64,000 nucleotides of DNA from an uncultured Flavobacteriaceae bacterium (GTDB lineage Bacteria > Bacteroidota > Bacteroidia > Flavobacteriales > Flavobacteriaceae): NCBI GenBank assembly GCA_947494695.1, contig CANLWB010000009.1, positions 186,001-250,000 of the forward strand, written 5' to 3'. Below, piece after piece: positions 49,798 through 58,756 of the stretch. The first letter of the stretch is position 1. The number at the start of each line of letters is the position of its first letter. Position numbers and translations under genes: made by a program. The notes below the pieces were generated by a model. That model was not told the origin of the DNA and searched no databases. It worked only from the letters and a program-made list of their open reading frames with translations.

Positions 49798-51068
49798 TAT
49801 TAGTCTTGTTTATTGTTTTTGTAGTATGCTTAATACTGCGTTTTCCTATTGCATTTTCATTAGGGTTATCGTGTCTGGTTTATATTGTTTTAAATGGCAT
49901 TCCTATAGTGGTTATCCCTATGAAACTCTATTCGGGGATTGACGTCTTTGTTTTATTAAGCATCCCTGGTTTTATCATGGCCGGAAATTTGATGAATTAT
50001 GGCGGACTTACAGAAAAGATTGTCAATTTCTGCAACCACCTAATGGGACATATCACAGGTGGTTTATCTTTAGTAAATATTGGAGCATCCATGTTATTTG
50101 CAGGTATTTCTGGTACTGCGGTTTCAGATACCGCCAGTATGGGCTCTATTATGATTCCTGCTATGAAAAAAGAAGGTTATGATGCCGACTTTTCATGTGC
50201 AGTAACGGCTGCTTCATCCACTATGGGGCCAATAATACCGCCAAGCATTCCCATGATTATTGCAGCCACTTTAAGCGGACTTTCTGTTGGAAGGCTTTTT
50301 CTCGCTGGAGCACTTCCAGGACTATTATTAGGTGGTGGTTTAATGGCCACTGCATATTTTATATCTAAAAAGAAGAAATATCCCAAGCACCCAAAAAGTA
50401 GTTTAAAACAAGTATTGCATAGCTTTAAAGACACGTTTTGGTCTCTATTAATGACGTTTATCATTCTCTTTGGAATTATTGGGGGTGTTTTCACACCAAC
50501 CGAAGCCTCTATTATTGCTGTGATTTATGCGTTATTAATTGGTGCTTTCGTTTATAAAAAGCTAAACTTTAAAAAAGTTCAAATCATCGTTTTAGATTCT
50601 ATGAAAACCTCGGCATCGCTCATGCTATTAGTTGGTTTTGCTAATTTATTTGGCTGGATTCTAATCACCGAACAAGTACCTCAGCTCATTTCATCCGAAA
50701 TTCTAGGGATTTCCACAAATAAGTATATGGTATTACTTATGATAAACATCCTACTCATTTTTGTAGGCACATTTATGGAAACCATTGCAGCTCTATTAAT
50801 CCTTTTCCCTATTTTACTCAAACTGGCTATTTCTGTAGATATAGACCCTATCCATTTTGCGGTAATTGCAGTACTAAATCTCATTATTGGCTTAACAACA
50901 CCTCCTGTTGGTGTGTGTTTGTTTATTTCTTCAAGTATTGGAAAAGTATCTATCGCAAAAGTTAGCAAAGCTGGATTTCCATTTTTAATCGTTAGCTTTA
51001 TAGTTCTGGCTGTGGTTACTTTATTTCCAGAGATTTCATTAGTATTGCCTGCTTGGATTTTAGATTAA
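49794..51068 (+). CDS. TRAP transporter large permease (DctM)
   Basis: PGFIMAGNLMNYGGLTEKIVNFCNHLMGHITGGLSLVNIGASMLFAGISGTAVSDTASMGSIMIPAMKKEGYDADFSCAVTAASSTMGPIIPPSIPMI. Confidence 0.96.
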   Translation: MILVLFIVFVVCLILRFPIAFSLGLSCLVYIVLNGIPIVVIPMKLYSGIDVFVLLSIPGFIMAGNLMNYGGLTEKIVNFCNHLMGHITGGLSLVNIGASMLFAGISGTAVSDTASMGSIMIPAMKKEGYDADFSCAVTAASSTMGPIIPPSIPMIIAATLSGLSVGRLFLAGALPGLLLGGGLMATAYFISKKKKYPKHPKSSLKQVLHSFKDTFWSLLMTFIILFGIIGGVFTPTEASIIAVIYALLIGAFVYKKLNFKKVQIIVLDSMKTSASLMLLVGFANLFGWILITEQVPQLISSEILGISTNKYMVLLMINILLIFVGTFMETIAALLILFPILLKLAISVDIDPIHFAVIAVLNLIIGLTTPPVGVCLFISSSIGKVSIAKVSKAGFPFLIVSFIVLAVVTLFPEISLVLPAWILD

Positions 51069-51342
51069 ACTGTTTTAAAAATTTCTGATTGTCTGTAATT
51101 TGTCATAATAGAATTTTGTCAATCTGGAGGTGTTTAAATTTTAGGTTTAAACTGCTAAATATTACCATTATAAGATTCTTCACTGCTGTTTAGGAATGAC
51201 ACAAAGCATGTGTTTATGATACAAAACGGACATTCAAATAAAAATTTAACAGTTAAAAATATCAAAAAAGTTTAAGGCTTTTATTTGCATGTATTATCTT
51301 ATATACTAATTAAATAAAATTAACCCCTTAAATCTAAAAAAC

Positions 51343-51828
51343 ATGAGCACACAGATGCAAATTGGAGGTATTATTATAGATATCCCTATTCTCCTTGAAA
51401 AATTAACCCCATCAACATCTCCAATTATTGAGCCCGAAACTTCAATTCCTGAGCCCGCGACAAATGTCATAGAAAAAGACGACAAAAACTACGTCAATAT
51501 TTTCGCTTATTTACCAAATCATTTAGTTGAAGTAGAACAGGTTGAAAGTGCTATAGAAATCACTAAAGACATATGGCTTCAATTTAATGGACTTGTAAAT
51601 ATCCCTACACCAATACCTAATGCCCCCAGTGGTACTGTACTTTGTAGAGCTTTTAAAGTAGTTTTTAATTCTGATGTACCAGATCCCCAACCATATCCTG
51701 ATTTATACAGAATATCATTTAGTTATGCTGTAACGGCAGATAGTGTTAATGCCGAAGCTCTTTTTGTACAAACCGAAAATTTAGACCCGGAAACTTCAAG
51801 AGGAACCGTAACAACCATTAGACGATAA
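51343..51828 (+). CDS. Uncharacterised 161-aa protein (paralogue 1)
   Basis: MSTQMQIGGIIIDIPILLEKLTPSTSPI...GTVLCRAFKVVFNS...LYRISFSYAVTADSVNAEALFVQTENLDPETSRGTVTTIRR; paralogue at 52152. Confidence 0.8.
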   Translation: MSTQMQIGGIIIDIPILLEKLTPSTSPIIEPETSIPEPATNVIEKDDKNYVNIFAYLPNHLVEVEQVESAIEITKDIWLQFNGLVNIPTPIPNAPSGTVLCRAFKVVFNSDVPDPQPYPDLYRISFSYAVTADSVNAEALFVQTENLDPETSRGTVTTIRR

Positions 51829-51830
51829 TA

Positions 51831-51935
51831 ATGAAATGGTTCGTTTTTTTATGGACTCCAAATAAGTCTGTTTTCTCAAAACAATATTGATGACATCCAA
51901 TTAAAACGAGCCATTTTAATGGCTTTAAGCCATTA
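51831..51935 (+). pseudogene. Truncated duplicate of the 5' end of the TPR histidine kinase
   Basis: atgaaatggttcgtttttttatgga[c]tccaa[a]taagtctgttttctcaaaacaatattgatgacatccaattaaaacgagccatt matches 52637-52723 almost exactly, then diverges. Confidence 0.88.
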
Positions 51936-52151
51936 AAAAGTATCCATACCACTTTCAATCTTAAACTTCATAGTTCTTACCTTGGTTACCATGTTCTATA
52001 AATTTCATTTGTATTGCCTGATTAGATTTCATATTAAATTGTTTTAAAAATTTAACGGTCAAAAATTTCGAGGATATTTGAGGTTTTTTTTATTTATAAG
52101 TATTAACTTACCCCTCATTTAAAGAAGATTAACACCCTAAATCATTAAAAC

Positions 52152-52634
52152 ATGAGTACACCATTACAACTTGGAGGAATAGCAATAGACACGCCTATTC
52201 TTCTGGAAAAATTAGAACCAACAACACCTGCTCCTGCTCACCACACTAATGTCGTTCCAGAGCCTCTAGCCAACGTTATTGAGATGGGCGACAAATATCA
52301 CGTCAATATTTTTGCCTATTTACCCGACAATCTCATTGACTTAGAGCATGTAGAAAGTGCTGCCAAGGTATCCAACAAAATATGGTTACAATACAACGGG
52401 CTAGCAAATATCCCTACGCCAATACCCAATCAACCTAGTGGAACTGTACTTTGCAGAACGTTCGAAGTGGTTTTCGAGTCTCAGGAAGAAGCTACTAAAT
52501 ACCCTAATTTATACAGAATTTCATTCAACTATTCGGTAAGAGCACATAGTGTTAATGCAGAAGCTATTTTTGTCTTAAGTGAAAACTTAGATCCGAAGAC
52601 TTCCAGAGGAACTATTACGACTGTTAGAAGATAA
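52152..52634 (+). CDS. Uncharacterised 160-aa protein (paralogue 2)
   Basis: MSTPLQLGGIAIDTPILLEKLEPTTPAPAHHTN...GTVLCRTFEVVFES...LYRISFNYSVRAHSVNAEAIFVLSENLDPKTSRGTITTVRR. Confidence 0.82.
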   Translation: MSTPLQLGGIAIDTPILLEKLEPTTPAPAHHTNVVPEPLANVIEMGDKYHVNIFAYLPDNLIDLEHVESAAKVSNKIWLQYNGLANIPTPIPNQPSGTVLCRTFEVVFESQEEATKYPNLYRISFNYSVRAHSVNAEAIFVLSENLDPKTSRGTITTVRR

Positions 52635-52636
52635 TA

Positions 52637-54370
52637 ATGAAATGGTTCGTTTTTTTATGGATTCCAATAAGTCTGTTTTCTCAAAACAATATTGATGACA
52701 TCCAATTAAAACGAGCCATTGAAACTGTTTGCCGGGGAAAATCCCCTAACTTTCACAAAGCCCATCTATTCTATTTTAAACAAGACATGGACTCTGCATA
52801 TTTATATAGTAGTAGAGCCTCTCACTTAAGAAAAAGAGATGAAATAAACGATTTTTTAAATTTGATATATGGGGTAAGTGCTTATAAAAAGAAATTTGAT
52901 TCTATTGCAAAAAACAAACTTGACAATATAAGTCCTGAATTCCCTTTTCAACATCTCGTCAATTTTAACCTAGCGGGTATTTCCGTAGAATCCCAAAAAT
53001 TTAAAGAAGCTTTAATATATTATAACAAAGCTCTGAACAATAATAAAATTAAAAGTAATACTAAGCTAAAAATTGCTTACCACAATATTGGTATTTGCCA
53101 CTTACACTTGAAAAATTATAATAGGGCTGAAACCTTTTTAAAAAAAGAAATTGAGATCGCTAAATTGGATAAAGACACCTTAGGCCTGTTATACGCGAAA
53201 TTAGATCTGGGCAATGTATACTACGAGCAATATAAGGACAGCCAAGCTATAGCTTTATTTGAAGAAGCTTATCATTTAGGGAAAACTCAGGAGGATTTAG
53301 CCACAAAACAAATTACAACTCAAAATATGGCTGTAGTAGAGAAAAACAGAAATAACTATAAAAAAAGTGTCGAATATTTTGAAGAAAGTATAGAGTTGAA
53401 AGATTCCCTATGGAATAAGGACAAAATTTCATTGCTACTAGAAAAAGACAAACAACAAATTGTAGCTTTAAAAGAAAAGGAAGTTCAAATTCAAAAAGAG
53501 CATGTTAAATTTCAAAAACAACGAAGCCATTGGTTTTTAGGAGGTGGTATCGTGTTCTTCCTGCTGTTCGGGATGTTACTTTATTTCTATAACATTAAGA
53601 CCCAACAAAACAGAACGATCACCGCTCAGAAAAAACAATTAGAAACATTAAATAACACAAAAAACTATTTGCTGTCTGTAATCTCTCATGACTTAAGATC
53701 TCCACTCAATTCCATCAATTATAATAATGAAACGCTACATCATGCATTAACCCATAACGACTCTCAGAAAGCATTACAACTAAATAATGAAAACATAACG
53801 ATTTCTAAAAACACGTCTCACCTACTAAACAACATTCTAAACTGGGCACTTGAGCAAAATGATCAATTATTGTTTTATCCTGATGTCCATAACATAGGCA
53901 TCCTAATAGAATCGGTCTTGTTTGATTATACCCCATTGGCTGCTATTAAAAATATTGATCTGGCATCAAACTTTCAAAATACACATACACAAGTGTTTTT
54001 AGATCAGGAGTTGTTTAAAATTACGTTTAGGAATTTAATTGACAATGCTATTAAATATACACCAGAGCATGGCAAAATAACTGTAGACATGTCTATTTCA
54101 GACCATACATGCTTTATTGAAATAAAAGATAATGGTCCGGGAATGCCTCAAGATATTCTTGATACCATCAATACCTACGAAACCCTAACCATAGAAAAAA
54201 TTGATCGCTCTAAAGGGCTTGGGCTAGGTTTACTTCTAAGTAAAGTGTTAATGCACAAAAACAAGGGCATTTTTAAGATAAAAAACAACGACAATAAGGG
54301 AATAATAATTACCTTGGGAGCACCTTTAAAAATGTCTGAAAATGAGGCCCCTGCACATACTCTTGCTTGA
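52637..54370 (+). CDS. TPR-containing membrane sensor histidine kinase
   Basis: TPRs (KIAYHNIGICHLHLKNYNRAETFLKKEIEIAK), TM WFLGGGIVFFLLFGMLLYFY, H-box VISHDLRSPLNSINYNNETL, N-box NLIDNAIKYTPEHGKI, G-box KDNGPGMP, KGLGLGLLLSKV. Confidence 0.93.
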   Translation: MKWFVFLWIPISLFSQNNIDDIQLKRAIETVCRGKSPNFHKAHLFYFKQDMDSAYLYSSRASHLRKRDEINDFLNLIYGVSAYKKKFDSIAKNKLDNISPEFPFQHLVNFNLAGISVESQKFKEALIYYNKALNNNKIKSNTKLKIAYHNIGICHLHLKNYNRAETFLKKEIEIAKLDKDTLGLLYAKLDLGNVYYEQYKDSQAIALFEEAYHLGKTQEDLATKQITTQNMAVVEKNRNNYKKSVEYFEESIELKDSLWNKDKISLLLEKDKQQIVALKEKEVQIQKEHVKFQKQRSHWFLGGGIVFFLLFGMLLYFYNIKTQQNRTITAQKKQLETLNNTKNYLLSVISHDLRSPLNSINYNNETLHHALTHNDSQKALQLNNENITISKNTSHLLNNILNWALEQNDQLLFYPDVHNIGILIESVLFDYTPLAAIKNIDLASNFQNTHTQVFLDQELFKITFRNLIDNAIKYTPEHGKITVDMSISDHTCFIEIKDNGPGMPQDILDTINTYETLTIEKIDRSKGLGLGLLLSKVLMHKNKGIFKIKNNDNKGIIITLGAPLKMSENEAPAHTLA

Positions 54371-55079
54371 AGATGACATTCATGATTTACAACAAATAAT
54401 GAATGTATTATCTGAAAACTATACCATCACAACGGTTAACTCCTTACATAAGGGAAAAAACATACTGGAATCTACGCATTTCGACCTTGCTATTCTGGAC
54501 ATTAGCATTAACGGCAAGCCTGATGGTATCGAACTTGCAAAGCACATACAATCGTTAGCGTCTCCCATACCATTTTTGTTTCTAACGGCAACACAAAGCA
54601 GAGCGACTTTCGAAGAAGCTAAACTTACCTTACCATTTACTTATCTTCTAAAGCCCTTCAATATTATAGAATTACAATATGCTATTGAGCTTGCTATTGA
54701 AAAGCACTTCCAAAATGAAAACAAACCGGTTTTAAGCCAAGAAGGTATTTTAACGACAGATTACGTCTTTGTAAAAAAACAAGGTAAAATATTTAAAGTG
54801 GTTATCGACGATATTGAATATGTAGAGGTTGAAGAAAACTATTGTATGCTGTGCAGTAAAGCGGAAAAGCACATGGTCAGACTTTCGCTAACTAAAATAA
54901 AGGACATCTTGTATCAGAAAAAATTCATACAAATACATAGAAAAATTTTAGTGAATTTAAATAGGGTTAAATCATTGAATTTATCCGAAAACACGGTTTA
55001 TCTAAATTCTGGTTCCCATGTTACTATTAGTGACCGTTATAAAAAGAAATTTCTTCAAAATCATTCTATTTTAAAGTAA
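54342..55079 (+). CDS. LytTR-family response regulator
   Basis: Receiver LLLEDDIHDLQQIMNVLSENYTI...HFDLAILDISINGKPDG...PFLFLTA...YLLKPFN; LytTR VEVEENYCMLCSKAEKHMVRLSLTKIKDILYQKKFIQIHRKILVNLNRV. Confidence 0.92.
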   Translation: MRPLHILLLEDDIHDLQQIMNVLSENYTITTVNSLHKGKNILESTHFDLAILDISINGKPDGIELAKHIQSLASPIPFLFLTATQSRATFEEAKLTLPFTYLLKPFNIIELQYAIELAIEKHFQNENKPVLSQEGILTTDYVFVKKQGKIFKVVIDDIEYVEVEENYCMLCSKAEKHMVRLSLTKIKDILYQKKFIQIHRKILVNLNRVKSLNLSENTVYLNSGSHVTISDRYKKKFLQNHSILK

Positions 55080-55233
55080 CATATTACCACGCAAAAAAGT
55101 AAAGATGCGCTTGTCATTAAAAACGAGCCACTCGTAACATCATTTACCTCGTTTATGTATATTTTTATATACGGCACCTTATTTTATTACAAATTTGTAC
55201 AAGGTTATATTAAACATAAACACCTTATTATGT

Positions 55234-55342
55234 TGAGTGCTTCGACTGCGCACAGCCCGTACTTTGTCAAGATGTTTTCAGACCGCTATTAATTAATATA
55301 AATTTTGACAAGTCTTGCCTTGAGCGGAGTCGAAAGACTCAA
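55234..55342. repeat. Pair of inverted palindromic elements (same TTCGACTNCGC...GAGCGNAGTCGAA family as at 2.7-3.8 kb)
   Basis: gagtgcttcgactgcgcacag ... cttgagcggagtcgaaagactc, inverted around a ~65-nt spacer. Confidence 0.8.
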
Positions 55343-55417
55343 GATAAATTCAATGTAAACTACGATGATTTTTAGATCTTTTTATAAACTTTAAGCGTCC
55401 AAATCAAATTATTCGAC

Positions 55418-56185
55418 ATGGGAATATTAACTTTAGATCACGCCTATACGATTAGCCTTTCTATTTTAATTATTTCTACCGTCGTATCCAGATTAGAACT
55501 CTTAATTATATCGTCTCTCTATGTAGACTTTGCGTTTTCGGGAAGACATACAAAATATAAAGAATTGGAATGGAAACTGCTTAACTATGTCATTATGGTA
55601 TGTTCCTTTTTTTCAGGAATTTCATTCATGTGCAAAGCAAGTATGTTTTTCAAATTCTTTTTTTATATCGCTGCTATAGGTGTTATTTATCTATATTCCG
55701 TAAAGAAAACAACAAAAGACAGTTCGGATCAAATTCGCGTTTTAGCTTACTTCTCTTTTATCCTTTGTATGGTATTGGATAATGAAACCGGAAAAATAAT
55801 AACCATTGGTTCCCTGGGGGTTCAATCATTAATTTCATACACCACATCTGGGCTTTCAAAAGCATTTTCTAAAAACTGGAAAAGTGAGAATATTTTAACT
55901 AACATTCTAAGTACCTATTCTTATGGGATATCCAGAACTACTATTTTCTTAAAAAAATCCCCTTCCTTTGAAAAGTTTTTATCGCGTTTAACAGTAGCTA
56001 CTCTGCTGGCCATACCAGTATGCTTTTTTATCCCTTACCAGTACCCTTTAATTGTTACCCTGCTGGGGATACTCATATTTCATTTTTTCACAGCCATATT
56101 ACTAGGCTTAAACGACTTTCTGTTCACCTTCTCTCTAACATATCCCGGAATACTAATATTGCATGCTTTTATATTTAAGTATTGA
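55418..56185 (+). CDS. Hypothetical polytopic membrane protein
   Basis: 255 aa with several hydrophobic helices; family not recognised with confidence. Confidence 0.6.
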   Translation: MGILTLDHAYTISLSILIISTVVSRLELLIISSLYVDFAFSGRHTKYKELEWKLLNYVIMVCSFFSGISFMCKASMFFKFFFYIAAIGVIYLYSVKKTTKDSSDQIRVLAYFSFILCMVLDNETGKIITIGSLGVQSLISYTTSGLSKAFSKNWKSENILTNILSTYSYGISRTTIFLKKSPSFEKFLSRLTVATLLAIPVCFFIPYQYPLIVTLLGILIFHFFTAILLGLNDFLFTFSLTYPGILILHAFIFKY

Positions 56186-56283
56186 CCTCTTGTAAACACA
56201 TGTACTAACACCTCTATTCTTAAAATAAGAACCACCATTTAAACATCATCCGACCTGTTATAGCCTCGCTTAACACTATTTAA

Positions 56284-56305
56284 GGATCATGAGTAAAAGT
56301 TGTGC
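56284..56305. other. IS-end-like remnant shared with the flank of the ISL3 transposase remnant
   Basis: ggatcatgagtaaaagttgtg versus ggatcatgactaaaagttgtg at about 12989-13010. Confidence 0.45.
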
Positions 56306-56439
56306 TTAACGCTTCGCAAAGTCTTCCAACTTTGCGGAACATGAACCAACTAGGCATCTAAAATTAGAAAGATGTTTACACGGGATACGAAGTCACGAAA
56401 AAACGCATTCTATTGATGTATGGATAGATTGGATTGATT

Positions 56440-56680
56440 GGTGGATAGTATCTTAATTGTCATTGTTTTTTCAAAAGGCCAATCTAGTGCTATAGCTTAT
56501 AAAACATCCTCTTTTGTAGTAAAACGAATATCCTTACTGCTCCATTCTTTCGAGGATTCTGTATCAAACCCAGTTTTTATTTGTGTAGGACCTTCTCCAT
56601 ACGTAATCCAGGGTCTTGTACCATATATAGCTTCTCCGTTTAAATTCTGCTGTACCAAATACTTTTTTACCCTTAAATTC
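56440..56680 (-). pseudogene. C-terminal remnant of a GH29 alpha-L-fucosidase
   Basis: Reverse strand: LVQQNLNGEAIYGTRPWITYGEGPTQIKTGFDTESSKEWSSKDIRFTTKEDVL*AIALDWPFEKTMTIKILST; NGEAIYGTRPW...YGEGPT...DIRFTTK is a GH29 signature. In-frame TAA and no N-terminal catalytic part. Confidence 0.82.
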
Positions 56681-56839
56681 TTCTAAGTTTTTAAAATTCA
56701 CCCAACTCTTTTTGGGTGGGTTTATAATCCGTTTTGGATAGAATTTAGCCTAAACACAAATATTAGAATTTAAGGCGTATCCTATGGGTAGAAATGTCTC
56801 TTTATAGTTAATATTTAGTTCAGAAGGAAACGCACATCT

Positions 56840-58390
56840 TTACTTCTTTTTTATATCCTTTATCCATTTAGGGAGGTTTCCAAGTCTTAATTTTAACTGT
56901 GCTTCAAATAAAGATTCAGGGTTAACAGGTGTTCCTAAACTTTCTAAAATTTGAACCTCATCTTTTTTAAATGTTGTTCCCGCTCCATGAAATCCAACAA
57001 TAATGGGAGGCGAAATTCGCCAGAACCAAGTATCGGTAGCCACAAATCGGAAGTTTTCTTCCGGTTCATCAATTTCCTTAAAATTCCAGAGCACCAGATA
57101 TCTTCCATGATTAGGTAAATTAAATCGAGCCCCTCCAGCTCTACCTTGAAAAAACCCGCCTTCCACCTTATCGAAAAGCGTACATCGAGGTTGTGATGCA
57201 TGAGATTCGAACGAAGAATGAGCAGCATAATTAGAGCGCCATATAACGGTACCTGTAGCGTGACCATCCACTCCAAATGAATGATGCATTCCCGCTCTAT
57301 CTACACAATTCGCTATCAAAATACCTGTAGAGCGCGCTGCATGTATAGCACTATGCCCCAGGTTTCCGTCTATAGTATTGTTTAAAGCTGTAGAATAGGC
57401 CGATTGAGAAAAACTAACGGCACTGCTCACATTTCTGAATGTACAATTTTTAACCCACGAATTAACAACTTGGGACATCTTTAAAATACTCCACCCACCA
57501 TCATCTTGTGCAGACCTATGGTGAACAAACTTTTTTGTCCAATGTCCCTCGAATGTCAAATTTTCAAATCCTATATGATCTATATGGGAAAAACTATACA
57601 CTTCCCAATGATGTTTTGCTTTGATATCATAATGTATTGAAGCTACGGTCTCGATCGTATTCCCTGTAACAGATGCGACCTCGTGATATTCATTTACTTT
57701 GACGCCCTTCTCCAATATAGAAGTCCATGCCTTATCTGACTTCAGACCTCCTAAGTCGTAGTTCACCAGTTCCTTGCTATTGTTTAAAACTTTTAAGATA
57801 ATCCAATCTCCCTTTTTAATTTTAGACGCATCATCTACTTTTATTTTATGAGATTCTCTTTTTGAATCTGAAATAATCTTAGTTATAAAAGTCCCTCTTT
57901 TTAAACACATGGCCTGAATAGCCTGGGGGCATGTCCATAACTTTTTGGGATCGGTGGGCGGTAAATCCTTATCAAAAAATAAAGTAGTACTGTTTTTATC
58001 TTCTCCTCTAAACACAATATTAGATGATGTTATTTTAACAATGCTTTGATCATCATTATTAGTATTGATATAATATTTCCCTTTTGGGAAATAGATCACG
58101 CCACTTCCATGCTTTGATGCTGCTTTAATCGCTTCTTTAATGGCGTTCTTATCGGAAATTTCATCATTAGGGTTAGCCCCGTACTTCGTAACATCAAATA
58201 TTTTATAATCTGTATGAGGAATTTCAACTTCACTAAATTTATAACCAGCATAAGAGAAATCGGGTAATATGGGTTCCAAATTAGCCGTTTTTGCTTGTTC
58301 AAAGTTTTCCCAAAGGGTGGTTTCTTGTGCTCTAGAACTCCAAACGGAACATGAAATAACCACAACCATTATAAATAACTTTGAAAACAT
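56840..58390 (-). CDS. Secreted right-handed beta-helix protein (pectate-lyase-superfamily / DUF4955-like), candidate polysaccharide lyase
   Basis: FDVTKYGANPNDEISDKNAIKEAIKAASKHGSGVIYFPKGKYYI (Pectate_lyase_3-type start), then repeated beta-helix coils (IGFENLTFEGHWTKKF...SWVKNCTFRNVSSAVSFSQSAYSTALNNTIDGNLGHSAIHAARSTGILIANCVDRAGMHHSFGVDGHATGTVIWRS). Confidence 0.85.
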   Translation of the reverse strand: MFSKLFIMVVVISCSVWSSRAQETTLWENFEQAKTANLEPILPDFSYAGYKFSEVEIPHTDYKIFDVTKYGANPNDEISDKNAIKEAIKAASKHGSGVIYFPKGKYYINTNNDDQSIVKITSSNIVFRGEDKNSTTLFFDKDLPPTDPKKLWTCPQAIQAMCLKRGTFITKIISDSKRESHKIKVDDASKIKKGDWIILKVLNNSKELVNYDLGGLKSDKAWTSILEKGVKVNEYHEVASVTGNTIETVASIHYDIKAKHHWEVYSFSHIDHIGFENLTFEGHWTKKFVHHRSAQDDGGWSILKMSQVVNSWVKNCTFRNVSSAVSFSQSAYSTALNNTIDGNLGHSAIHAARSTGILIANCVDRAGMHHSFGVDGHATGTVIWRSNYAAHSSFESHASQPRCTLFDKVEGGFFQGRAGGARFNLPNHGRYLVLWNFKEIDEPEENFRFVATDTWFWRISPPIIVGFHGAGTTFKKDEVQILESLGTPVNPESLFEAQLKLRLGNLPKWIKDIKKK

Positions 58391-58429
58391 ACTTATGTAT
58401 TAAAGGTGACAAAATATACTTTATACAAA

Positions 58430-58447
58430 GTTGGTATGATTACCAAC
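58430..58447. promoter_or_regulatory. Perfect 7-4-7 palindrome upstream of the beta-helix gene (GntR-like operator candidate)
   Basis: GTTGGTA-TGAT-TACCAAC. Confidence 0.5.
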
Positions 58448-58756
58448 TAAAAAAGGGTGCGTCCAAAATTCCCCACCCTTTTATTAACTAAACCAAACTC
58501 AAAAATATTTTAAACTTTTGAATTCTGTAAATCAACTTCCGTTAACTTAACAACAACTTACAAATTAAACTAAGCTTAAATACGGCTTACGCTCAAACCA
58601 TATTACCTTAGCAGGTATAAAATTACTTTTAATTTCATACTCAAAGGGAGTAAATGCGTTCATTTAATAAGGACTAATAAGTCAAAAACGATCTTATGCT
58701 TAAAATAAGCCGCCTCATGTTAGCTTATTATGATCTATATTTAATATCCCCCAATA

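Noticed and set aside
51180-51340. Possible riboswitch or ncRNA upstream of paralogue 1
   Set aside because: AT-rich leader without a recognisable conserved secondary structure; only short similarity to the paralogue 2 leader.
56315-56336. CGCAAAGTcttccaACTTTGCG palindrome
   Set aside because: Real inverted repeat, but no T-run, no nearby gene start and no second copy seen in the window; function cannot be argued.
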